A stretch of DNA of 64,000 bases from JANRLT01 sp041736895 (lineage in GTDB: Bacteria > Planctomycetota > Planctomycetia > Pirellulales > JALHPA01), in the NCBI GenBank assembly GCA_041736895.1, contig JBGSSS010000062.1, positions 33,224-97,223 on the forward strand, read 5' to 3'. The notes under the pieces were generated by a model. The model had not been told where the DNA came from, ran no database searches, and saw only the letters and a list, made by a program, of their open reading frames with translations. Numbering within the stretch: the stretch's first letter is position 1; each line of letters starts with the position of its first letter. The position numbers and the translations under genes were made by a program. Below are positions 1 through 7,030 of the stretch, piece after piece.

Positions 1-333
1 CAAAAATTGCAAAGAGCGGAGACATCGAGATCACCTAGGGTGAATGAGAAAGAATCTGCTGCCGCCCCGAACCACTCATGACGTACGAATATGATTCGAC
101 GTCAGTTCGGAAGCGGAAAAAGTTGTAAGGTGGGAATGCTTCTTCTGCGATCGCTGCTGCTTCAGATGCACAATTTATTATTGTCCGAAGTGCCGCAGGT
201 GTCAAACTGCCGGTAAATAGTTCCCGATTTCAATTCGCGCTCCTTTCAATTCGGTTAACTTGCACATTTCGTCCGAATTGCAGGATTTATTGCAAACGTT
301 CTGAAATTGGCAATTCAGTGCTCCTTGGTCAGA
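1..333. other. Gene-free left edge
   Basis: I see no convincing coding region, RNA gene or strong hairpin here. It lies downstream of the minus-strand barrel protein that ends at 334 and becomes fairly AT-rich from about 160 onward. Confidence 0.5.
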
Positions 334-2253
334 TTATCTGCGCGTATTCTCCGGAACTCGAATCTGCTCCGCCAGCCGCTGCTCATGCTGATAGAGGGGC
401 AGGTAGCGATAGTAAACTTCGAGACAGAGTGTCGCCATGGCGGTACTGTAGACGCGGCCTCCGTAGCCGCCCCAGACACAGTCAGGATCCCAACTGCCCG
501 CATTCGTTCCCGTGGTGATCTGACGCGGGAGGAGTGTGCTCTGCATCGCACGGTTCCATTGCTGCCACGGTTCGCCCCCTTGCTGATACATGCTGAGCGT
601 GCCGTAGTACCAATAGTAGAGGTTAATTCGCTCCGATGTTGGCAACTCGCCAAGCAAGTAGTTCGCCGCTTCTCCCGCCGCCGGATTGTCGCGCGACATC
701 CCGAGAAACTGCCGGCAGACGAGTGCTTCGGCTGTCATCGTGCGCGAAGGCTGATCATGGGGACGATACGCCGCGATGCCTCCGTGAGTTCCGCTGCTCG
801 CACTCTTGATAAAGCGAATCATCCCGTCGCGTGTCGCCGCCGGTGTGGGGATGCCGCTGAGTTCTGCGCTCTTGAGCGCCATCAACTGCCAGCCCAATTG
901 GCTCATGTCGCCTGAGTCGAGCGGCTGATATCTCCAACTGCCGCTGGCCGGATGTTGCGCGCGGATCGTGTAGTCAATCGCCGCGCGAACGCCTGGCTCG
1001 AGACGTTTGTCGCCGCTTAAGACGAATGCCTCGCTCAAGGCCAACGTCGCGATGCCGTGACTGTACATCGCCGCAAATAACTCGGCGTCGCCCGCCAGAC
1101 AGCCATCGCGGCGTTGCGCTTGCAAGAGCGATTCGAGTCCGCGGCGGATCGTGTCGGCATAAGGTCCATTGTCGAGATGCGTATGGCCATTCCCCAAGAA
1201 GCAGAGCAAGGCCAAGCCCGTCATCGCCGTATCGGCCTTGGCACCTGCGCCGCGGCGATCGTGTCCAAGCACCAACCGCTCCTGCCCTGCCCCAAAACGA
1301 TCGGCGTCCCAATGACCGGGCTTCGACTGTGCGGCCGCGAGCCAGCGCAGCGCGCGTTGCACCGCCTCTTCCGATTCAGGCGAACCGCCACGGCTGCGCA
1401 ACAGTTCGCCGCGATTCTCGGCGACACGATCCTTGTACAATTCCGGGAGCACGGTATTGATGCCCACGATTCCCGTCGTCGCCGCGGCGATGGCCGAAGG
1501 AACGACATTGTTCGGCGCTGTTGCTGGAGGAGCCGCTTGAACCGCGGCCGCGTTCACTTCACTCGCGCTGACTGTACTGCTGGACTGCAAGATGCTTGCC
1601 ACACTCACCATCGCTGCTTGCTCCGGTAACGTGCCGTTTGGCTGAATGCTTGCCGCGGGAACTGGGGCCGCAGGGTCCGCCGCGGCCAGCATTTTGGCAA
1701 GCTCCTCGGGTGTCATCACGTTCGATGCTTCGGCGGGTTGATCAGAGCGCTTCGCCGGTTCCGCAGACGGCGTCTTGGCTGCGGATTGCGGGAGGACGAG
1801 CGCTTCGTCCTTGCTTGGTTTGAGCAACAAGGATTCGGTGCTTGGGGTTCGCTCTTCCGGCTGAGGCTGTTTCACAGCTTCAGTTGACGCGTCGTTGGCA
1901 ACCGCGGCAACGGACTCTTTCATCGCTTCGTTGGCAGTCGACTCGTTGGCAAGGGGGTTGCTTTCGGCCCAAGTTACCGGACCTTCGTCCCAGAACGTGG
2001 CGTGAATACCCTCGCCATGCGCCGGCCCATGAGAGCTGCCGACGATTTCGATAGTGGTCGCGTAGATGCCTAACAAAAGATGTGCCAACAGCGAAAGGAC
2101 GATGCACTTCTTGAGCGGCTGCGAGTTACCCCATTGTGTCCGCAGCAAAACCAAAACCGCTACGCTCAGCGCGGCCAAGCCAAGCCATAGCCCGATCCAC
2201 GCCCAACTGGCGCGGTGGAGGGATTGCAGCAGTTCGCCGAACCAAGCGGTCAT
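334..2253 (-). CDS. Membrane-anchored prenyltransferase/squalene-oxidase-type alpha/alpha barrel protein
   Basis: The 639-residue protein starts with two hydrophobic helices (about residues 17-38 and 48-72). A long Ala/Pro/Ser-rich linker follows, and from about residue 280 there are repeats typical of the squalene cyclase/prenyltransferase alpha/alpha toroid: 'AVQRALRWLAAAQ' and later 'GLESLLQAQRRDG', with Trp- and Gly-rich turns. The expected catalytic DxDD motif of a true cyclase is not evident, so I read it as a non-enzymatic or unknown-function barrel held in the periplasm by the N-terminal helices. It lies directly downstream of exbD and exbB on the same strand, so the helical anchor plus flexible linker may be the partner energised by that motor pair. 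That role is inferred. Such ExbB/ExbD/barrel neighbourhoods are, to my knowledge, common in planctomycetes. Confidence 0.8.
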   Translation of the reverse strand: MTAWFGELLQSLHRASWAWIGLWLGLAALSVAVLVLLRTQWGNSQPLKKCIVLSLLAHLLLGIYATTIEIVGSSHGPAHGEGIHATFWDEGPVTWAESNPLANESTANEAMKESVAAVANDASTEAVKQPQPEERTPSTESLLLKPSKDEALVLPQSAAKTPSAEPAKRSDQPAEASNVMTPEELAKMLAAADPAAPVPAASIQPNGTLPEQAAMVSVASILQSSSTVSASEVNAAAVQAAPPATAPNNVVPSAIAAATTGIVGINTVLPELYKDRVAENRGELLRSRGGSPESEEAVQRALRWLAAAQSKPGHWDADRFGAGQERLVLGHDRRGAGAKADTAMTGLALLCFLGNGHTHLDNGPYADTIRRGLESLLQAQRRDGCLAGDAELFAAMYSHGIATLALSEAFVLSGDKRLEPGVRAAIDYTIRAQHPASGSWRYQPLDSGDMSQLGWQLMALKSAELSGIPTPAATRDGMIRFIKSASSGTHGGIAAYRPHDQPSRTMTAEALVCRQFLGMSRDNPAAGEAANYLLGELPTSERINLYYWYYGTLSMYQQGGEPWQQWNRAMQSTLLPRQITTGTNAGSWDPDCVWGGYGGRVYSTAMATLCLEVYYRYLPLYQHEQRLAEQIRVPENTRR

Positions 2254-2418
2254 GAGATTAAGAAGAAGCAGATGCTCCAGGGAGATGAACTACTTGGCTT
2301 TGGTTTTGCTAGCAAACACAGATTACGCGCGTAGCCGCGTCTATCAACATCAATCGTCTTTTTCTGCTCAGAGCGTCAATCTTCTCAGAAGTCAGTGGAG
2401 TTTTCGGATACAGACTGC

Positions 2419-2865
2419 CTACCTTTTCGTTCCGGCATCTGACTTTGCTGCTGTATTGGCGATTTTCACGGCGATGCCGAGGTCGGGGATGCCGGCTTGC
2501 CGCACAGCCCCGTAAACGTCGGCCATGCGTCCGTGCGGCGTCATCCGATCGCCGCGAACTAGGACTTGGATCTTGGGCGATTGCTGGCGCGCGGCGGTCA
2601 ATTGCTTGGTCAGATCTTCAAGCGAAACGGGCGTCGACCCAAGCTGGAGCGAACCATCGGCTTGCACATTGACGATCCGCGGCGTTCCCGCCGCAGCCGC
2701 CGGCGAACCGGACTGCGCCGCGGTGGGCAGCTTGAGCTCCACCGCGCGTTCTTCTTCGCTGAACTTGGTCGCGACCATGAAGAAAATGATCAACGTCAAA
2801 ATGACGTCAATCATCGGCGTCAAGTTGAGCTGCGGTTCTTCTTGGGGGAGGGTTTTGATGGGCAT
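2419..2865 (-). CDS. exbD: ExbD/TolR-family biopolymer transport protein
   Basis: Part of a proton-motive-force-driven inner-membrane motor with ExbB/TolQ. The protein has the ExbD layout: a short cytoplasmic start, 'LNLTPMIDVILTLIIFFMV' as the single membrane helix with the proton-carrying Asp in 'PMIDV', then a periplasmic domain of about 100 residues with an Ala-rich insert. I chose the ATG at 2865 (protein begins MPIKTLPQEE) because the upstream in-frame ATG at 2889 adds residues before the usual ExbD start. It is followed after about 165 bases by the barrel protein and preceded by exbB. A terminator-like hairpin lies between exbB and exbD, so the two may not be strictly co-transcribed. 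Confidence 0.9.
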   Translation of the reverse strand: MPIKTLPQEEPQLNLTPMIDVILTLIIFFMVATKFSEEERAVELKLPTAAQSGSPAAAAGTPRIVNVQADGSLQLGSTPVSLEDLTKQLTAARQQSPKIQVLVRGDRMTPHGRMADVYGAVRQAGIPDLGIAVKIANTAAKSDAGTKR

Positions 2866-2886
2866 AACTGGATCGCTCGTGTAAAG

Positions 2887-2913
2887 CAAAAAGCCAAGGG
2901 GGTTACCCCTTGG
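2887..2913 (-). terminator. Intrinsic terminator or attenuator between exbB and exbD
   Basis: On the minus strand the hairpin CCAAGGGG-TAAC-CCCTTGG type (arms 2906-2913 and 2894-2901, 8 bp, 4-base loop) is followed by CTTTTTGC. It sits in the gap between the exbB stop and the exbD start, so it could lower expression of exbD and the barrel protein relative to exbB. Confidence 0.6.
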
Positions 2914-2984
2914 AGCGTTTCTCGATGATTTGATTCACTCACAACAAACGAGCTATGACGCATGCAGCAGCAACGGCTTTCGAT

Positions 2985-3806
2985 TTATGCAGCGCGTTTT
3001 TTGCTGCTTGAACGCGCACTCAGCGCTTCGCTCGAAATCGCTTCGACCACATCTTGCCCCAAGGCATCCAAGCGAATCAGCAGCCTATCGACGCAACTGC
3101 TGAAATAGAGCGATAACACGACCGCCGGTATCGCGACGGCGAGACCCGAAGCCGTGGTGAAAAGTGCTTCGCTGATGCTGCGGCTCAACATTTCCATGCG
3201 CCCCATCGCTTCGGTCCCGGAGATATCTTGAAACGCTTGGATGATTCCCAACACCGTGCCCAACAACCCGAGCAACGGGCCGATCGTGGCCAGGGCACTA
3301 AAGATGCGCAAGAATCGCCGCAGCTCATGCGACGCACGTTCGCCTGCATCAATTAGAGCCTGTTCCATTTCGGCGGCCGAGCGGCTCCATTTCTTGATCC
3401 CCGCCGCCATCACCCGCGCGGCGATACTTTGATTTTCTTCACAAACGAGCAAGGCCTGTTCGCGGTCGATCTGTCCAGACTGCAATTGCTGGGTCAGCCG
3501 TTTCGTGAATGGACCGGGAATGATCCGGCTGCCGCGCAGGCTAATCGCGCGCTCTAGCGTGAAGACGACGAGCGTGAACGAGCAAAGCAAGATCGGGTAC
3601 ATCACATACCCGCCGTCGTGAATGATGCTCAGCAAGCTGCGGTTCTTGCCGAACATGCCGGCGGGTTGAGCTGCTTCTTCCGCAAAGAGCGGGCTGGTGC
3701 TGAATGCGAGAAACGCCAGCAGTGCGCCCAGCAGCAGAACGCTCCTCTTTCCCAGCGAGCGGAAGTCAATCTGGTATTTGCTAAGCAGCAAGCTAGAAAG
3801 TTTCAT
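2985..3806 (-). CDS. exbB: MotA/TolQ/ExbB proton channel family protein
   Basis: The 273-residue protein has a signal-like hydrophobic N-terminus (about residues 17-41, ending near 'LFAEEAAQ'), then a membrane helix around 'GGYVMYPILLCSFTLVVFTLERA', a cytoplasmic loop, and two helices in the conserved TolQ/ExbB block ('LATIGPLLGLLGTVLGII' and 'TTASGLAVAIPAVVLSLYF'). Those motifs identify the proton-channel subunit that pairs with ExbD. The ATG at 3806 is preceded by GGAGAGG about 5 bases upstream and gives a normal N-terminus; the longer reading from 3848 runs through an inverted repeat and is unlikely. It is first in the minus-strand exbB-exbD-barrel cluster. Confidence 0.9.
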   Translation of the reverse strand: MKLSSLLLSKYQIDFRSLGKRSVLLLGALLAFLAFSTSPLFAEEAAQPAGMFGKNRSLLSIIHDGGYVMYPILLCSFTLVVFTLERAISLRGSRIIPGPFTKRLTQQLQSGQIDREQALLVCEENQSIAARVMAAGIKKWSRSAAEMEQALIDAGERASHELRRFLRIFSALATIGPLLGLLGTVLGIIQAFQDISGTEAMGRMEMLSRSISEALFTTASGLAVAIPAVVLSLYFSSCVDRLLIRLDALGQDVVEAISSEALSARSSSKKRAA

Positions 3807-3827
3807 CGCATCCTCTCCGGATAGTGA

Positions 3828-3860
3828 CCAAGCCACGGCGCGAATCACGCCGTGGCTTGG
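3828..3860. repeat. 13-bp inverted repeat hairpin
   Basis: Perfect arms 3828-3840 and 3848-3860 (CCAAGCCACGGCG and its complement) with a 7-base loop lie between the lipoprotein gene ending at 3893 and the exbB start. There is no T-run on either strand, so it is not a classic intrinsic terminator. It could be a transcript-end or mRNA-stability structure. Confidence 0.75.
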
Positions 3861-3892
3861 AGATCGTCAGTAGAAGTTTCCTTTCCCGCCGC

Positions 3893-4477
3893 TTACGGGT
3901 TCGGGTAAGGACTGCCCGGACCGTAGTTGAGATTCCCAACCATGTGGAAGTGGTCATGATCGATGTAGACAACTTCGACTTCTTCAGGCTTTTCCAGCGT
4001 GTGCGGAATCGGCCAGCCGACTCGGATGCGTTCATCAAAATAGATGATGATCTTGTACCGAGCATGGTGCAGTTGGACGGGGCCGATCAGCGGCACAACG
4101 CGCGGCGGATCGATGAAGTCGGCGATCTTTTCCTTGACGATGCGAACGTTGTTGCGTTGCGTTTCGTCGAAGAACGGCACACCGCCGCGGACGGGGCGCG
4201 CCTTTTCCAACGCCCGCATGCATTCGTCATCGCTGGGCGTGTCGATCGCTTGTGTTGGCCCGCCGGCGGCGATCGGCCCGAGGATCGGAGCGCGGTCATA
4301 GCGCTCATGCATGTGGTGATTCCACTCTGGTTGATCCTGATAGAACGGGCTGACCGGAATCGGAATCGACAAGGGGCCAAGGTTCGGACCTTGGGTGGCG
4401 ATCCAGAAGCAACCCGTGTTGGTCAGCGTCCAAAGTGCCAGGACGGCGAGCCAGGATGATTTGAGTTTGAGCGACAT
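3893..4477 (-). CDS. Hypothetical lipoprotein
   Basis: The 194-residue protein begins with a lipoprotein signal peptide; the hydrophobic stretch 'WLAVLALWTLTNTGC' supplies a lipobox-like 'TNTGC' with Cys23. The mature part is Pro-rich at first, then contains a compact region from about residue 85 that includes 'PPRVVPLIGPVQLHHARYK' and ends in a His/Asp-rich stretch and 'GPGSPYPNP'. I do not recognise a characterised family. The gene precedes exbB on the same strand with only about 85 bases between stop and start (hairpin included), so read-through is possible. It is likely attached to a periplasmic face of a membrane. Confidence 0.75.
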   Translation of the reverse strand: MSLKLKSSWLAVLALWTLTNTGCFWIATQGPNLGPLSIPIPVSPFYQDQPEWNHHMHERYDRAPILGPIAAGGPTQAIDTPSDDECMRALEKARPVRGGVPFFDETQRNNVRIVKEKIADFIDPPRVVPLIGPVQLHHARYKIIIYFDERIRVGWPIPHTLEKPEEVEVVYIDHDHFHMVGNLNYGPGSPYPNP

Positions 4478-4673
4478 GCACCACTCCTTGGAGCCTGTAA
4501 TAGTTCGCTGGTTTCTGCCGCCGGAAGCGGCTGGTCTTTAGCACATCGGGGAATCCCCGCCGATGTCGATGAACACTTGCCCGAACGAGCGCAATGTCAC
4601 TACACCATTTATCGTGTGAAACTATGACGAACTTGCGGATTATTTCGATCCGGCGAAGATTTCTGGGAAAGTA

Positions 4674-4731
4674 GTAGCTGAAGTCGTAAGACTTCAGAGC
4701 ATTCAATCTGAAGACTCACGACTTCAGCTAC
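4674..4731. repeat. Palindromic repeat pair, family C
   Basis: Outer arms GTAGCTGAAGTCGT (4674-4687) and its exact complement (4718-4731) enclose two more half-sites of ACTTCAG/CTGAAG type. A diverged copy of the same arrangement lies at 5984-6041, on the other side of the BON-domain gene. Confidence 0.85.
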
Positions 4732-4769
4732 AAAAAAAGACCCTGGAGAATCGCATCGATTCTCCAGGG
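4732..4769 (-). terminator. Intrinsic terminator of the BON-domain gene
   Basis: On the minus strand a 13-bp perfect stem (CCCTGGAGAATCG, arms 4757-4769 and 4741-4753, 3-base loop) is followed by C then TTTTTTT (4738-4732). It lies about 50 bases beyond the stop codon of the gene at 4817-5710, a textbook position. Confidence 0.9.
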
Positions 4770-4816
4770 CCGAGGGTTTCAGTCGTAAGCCGATCAGGCG
4801 GGCTGCAAGCCTTCGC

Positions 4817-5710
4817 TTAGTGCGAGTCCTTGAAGTCCAGCATCCACCAGCCATCGTCCCATTCCAAGCTAACTTTGCGCCAGCCCATCGGAACTTGCGG
4901 ATAAGGATAGAACGGCCCGATGTACGGCCAGGCACTGGCCGAATATTGCTTCGGATAAGTCACCGCCGCGTAGTTCGGATGCGCGGCATAGCTCGGCCAA
5001 GCATAGTTCGGCATGCTCGGGGCGTCGTACGCCATTGGAGCAGGCATCATGTTGGGGCTGGGAATCGCCGCGGGCATCGGGCCGCCTTGCATCGGACCGC
5101 CTTGCATCGCACCAGAAGGCAGCATCCCCGGAGCTGGAACTGGTTGATGCGAGGCCATCATTTGCGGCGGAGCGCCGCGGCCTTGCATGGCTTGACCCGA
5201 GATGGGCTGGCCATACGGTTGATTCGAGCGCGGGGCCATCATGGGCATCGGCTGGCGTTGCGGGGCAGCGCTTGGCAAGCTCGTTGGCATTGCGGGATAC
5301 GACTGCATTTGTTGCGGCATTGTGCTCGCCGCCACGGCTTGTTGCACACCGCTGGTTGGTTCTTGGGCGAACAAACCCGTTGGCTGACGCAATGGCGAAG
5401 CCGCAGGCGTCGGCGTCCCAACGGGCTTAGCGCCAGGTGCCTTGACACTCAGATTGTTCACCACGCGCTCGATCCCGGGGGTGACCTCGGCAATCGACAG
5501 AGCATCGTCGAGCTGCTGGGCGCTGCTCACGGTGCCGTTGAGCTGAGCCACGCCTTCGTGGACTTTGACATTAATGCTGTAGCCCTTGAGCTTACCGCTA
5601 CTCTTCAGGTTTTGGCCGATTTGTTGGGCCACTTCTTGATCTCCGGCCACGGCAAAAGCCGGGCTGAGAATGGCGAATCCCATCGCCAAGGTTGTCCAGA
5701 ACCGTCGCAT
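4817..5710 (-). CDS. Secreted BON-domain protein with Met/Pro/Gln-rich tail
   Basis: The 297-residue protein has a clear Sec signal peptide (cleavage near 'AFAVAG', residue 22-23) and one BON domain (about residues 24-92; 'GYSINVKVHEGVAQLNGTVSS' and 'IAEVTPGIERVVNNL' are the family's strands). BON domains are thought to bind membranes or phospholipids in periplasmic proteins. Residues 95-230 are low complexity with GGPMQ/GGPMP-type units. The C-terminus turns aromatic, with Trp/Tyr/Pro-rich segments ending 'GWWMLDFKDSH'. It is a single-gene unit: an intrinsic terminator follows and family C repeats flank both sides. A role at the cell envelope is inferred. Confidence 0.85.
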   Translation of the reverse strand: MRRFWTTLAMGFAILSPAFAVAGDQEVAQQIGQNLKSSGKLKGYSINVKVHEGVAQLNGTVSSAQQLDDALSIAEVTPGIERVVNNLSVKAPGAKPVGTPTPAASPLRQPTGLFAQEPTSGVQQAVAASTMPQQMQSYPAMPTSLPSAAPQRQPMPMMAPRSNQPYGQPISGQAMQGRGAPPQMMASHQPVPAPGMLPSGAMQGGPMQGGPMPAAIPSPNMMPAPMAYDAPSMPNYAWPSYAAHPNYAAVTYPKQYSASAWPYIGPFYPYPQVPMGWRKVSLEWDDGWWMLDFKDSH

Positions 5711-5983
5711 GAATCCCTCCTGGTGGCATGCAGCGGGTTCGTTGTCGGCGTGAACCGAGGATTACCGGCCCACGGCCGGAATCCTGCAACGAACCATCAT
5801 GAATTGTTGACTGAAACCCTAGTCACCTGCGCGATGCGCAAGGTGGCTGAATAAGATTGTCGGTAAACGGTTATGCCGAAGGGGAGTCTTTTTTGGGATT
5901 TGCCGAAAATGTCTGGAAGTCGGATTAAGCGGAGTGTTCCGCTAGCAGAAGGAACCTTGCCCCGATTGCCTAGACCTTCGTTT

Positions 5984-6041
5984 GTAGCTGAACTCGTAAG
6001 AATTCAGACTTGTGCCACTGAAGTCATACGACTTCAGCAAC
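5984..6041. repeat. Palindromic repeat pair, family C (diverged copy)
   Basis: GTAGCTGAACTCGTAAGAAT-type left part (from 5984) and ACTGAAGTCATACGACTTCAG-type right part (to about 6038) mirror the element at 4674-4731 with several substitutions. The two copies bracket the BON-domain gene. Confidence 0.75.
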
Positions 6042-6062
6042 ATACGGGAATCCTAGCCTTGC

Positions 6063-6641
6063 TTAGCGCCGTTCGGAAATTCCGCTGCGTGCTTGCACCG
6101 GGGTGCGGAGCACTGTCTGCAAGGTGCCCTGAATTATGGCCGGCGTTTGTTTGCCAACGATTCGCGCCGTGAGTTGCCCCTGCGGACCAAGGCAGATCAA
6201 CGTGGGAAATCCCGTCACCCCGTATTGCTTGCATAATTCGGGATGCGCATCCGCGTCGATTTGTATGCACTGAAACGAGCGGGTCAGGTTTTGAATCTCG
6301 GGCAGGCTCAACACATCGTCGGCCAATTGATGACAATATTTGCACCACTCGGCCGTGAAAAACAGGAGTACCGGCTGGCCGAAGCGCTGCGCGCGAGCGA
6401 TCGATGCATCGTGGTCGAGCGAAAACGCCACTGTTGGAACGCTGGTCGTTTGCGCAGGGGAGTTCACAGTAGATGGTTTATTTGGCACAACCCAAGAATC
6501 GCAGCCGCTTAGGGCGATCGTTGCCAACGAGCAACCCGCTAGCTTGAACCAATCGCGGCGGGTTGGATGAGCGGCTAGAGCAACACAACAGTCGGGATCG
6601 AGATCGGGATCCATCGGCGACATCCATTCGCTACCAAACAT
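6063..6641 (-). CDS. Thioredoxin-family lipoprotein with twin-arginine-like signal
   Basis: The 192-residue reading has 'TRRDWFKLAG' (R28-R29), a hydrophobic stretch and a lipobox 'LSGC' (Cys47), so it looks like a Tat-exported, lipid-anchored protein. The thioredoxin fold follows: 'FFTAEWCKYC' with the active-site Cys100-x-x-Cys103, and the cis-proline segment 'GVTGFPTLICLGPQG'. It probably acts as a periplasmic thiol-disulfide oxidoreductase, comparable with DsbD C-terminal domains or soluble thioredoxin-like reductases. I chose the ATG at 6641 because GAAGG sits about 6 bases upstream; the 6746 start would add 35 residues that are not signal-like. It is divergent from flhA. Confidence 0.85.
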   Translation of the reverse strand: MFGSEWMSPMDPDLDPDCCVALAAHPTRRDWFKLAGCSLATIALSGCDSWVVPNKPSTVNSPAQTTSVPTVAFSLDHDASIARAQRFGQPVLLFFTAEWCKYCHQLADDVLSLPEIQNLTRSFQCIQIDADAHPELCKQYGVTGFPTLICLGPQGQLTARIVGKQTPAIIQGTLQTVLRTPVQARSGISERR

Positions 6642-7030
6642 ACATACCTTCGGAGAAAAGATTGCGGGAATTGCGGCGGCACGCATCCTACGCGCCGTGA
6701 TTTGGGACGATTCCCGCTTTACTAACATCGAGACGAGGAGTGCCACCCTATCAGGTTTTCAAACCGGCGAAAGGGAGATTTGTCGTACTAGCGTGTTGGT
6801 CGGCGTGGTTAGGCAGCCAAGGTCATCCTGGCAAACTTTTTTCACCCCACTGACGCTAGCAGCCACTCCGCAAGAAAGAGATTTGCTGGCGACAAAGGTT
6901 CGCATCTTGACGAAAACGGTCTGGACCATGCCCCGGTCATCAAGTATTTTCCCCGCCCTTGTCGGATGTCCTTTTCGAAAACTTGAGAAAAAGTTTTCAC
7001 ATCCGCAAGAAAATATTCTGGGAGTCCTGG
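6642..7030. promoter_or_regulatory. Divergent intergenic region with a dyad upstream of flhA
   Basis: This 389-base gap separates the divergent thioredoxin and flhA genes and must hold both promoters. A perfect 8-bp dyad GAAAACTT/AAGTTTTC (6977-6984 and 6991-6998) lies about 33 bases before the flhA start; flanking GGATGT (6964-6969) and ACATCC (6999-7004) extend the symmetry imperfectly. It may be a regulator site or 5'-leader hairpin. I cannot assign a sigma-factor consensus. Confidence 0.4.

Noticed and set aside
3828..3860. Intrinsic terminator
   Set aside because: The stem is strong but neither strand has a T-run after it, so it is listed only as a repeat/hairpin.
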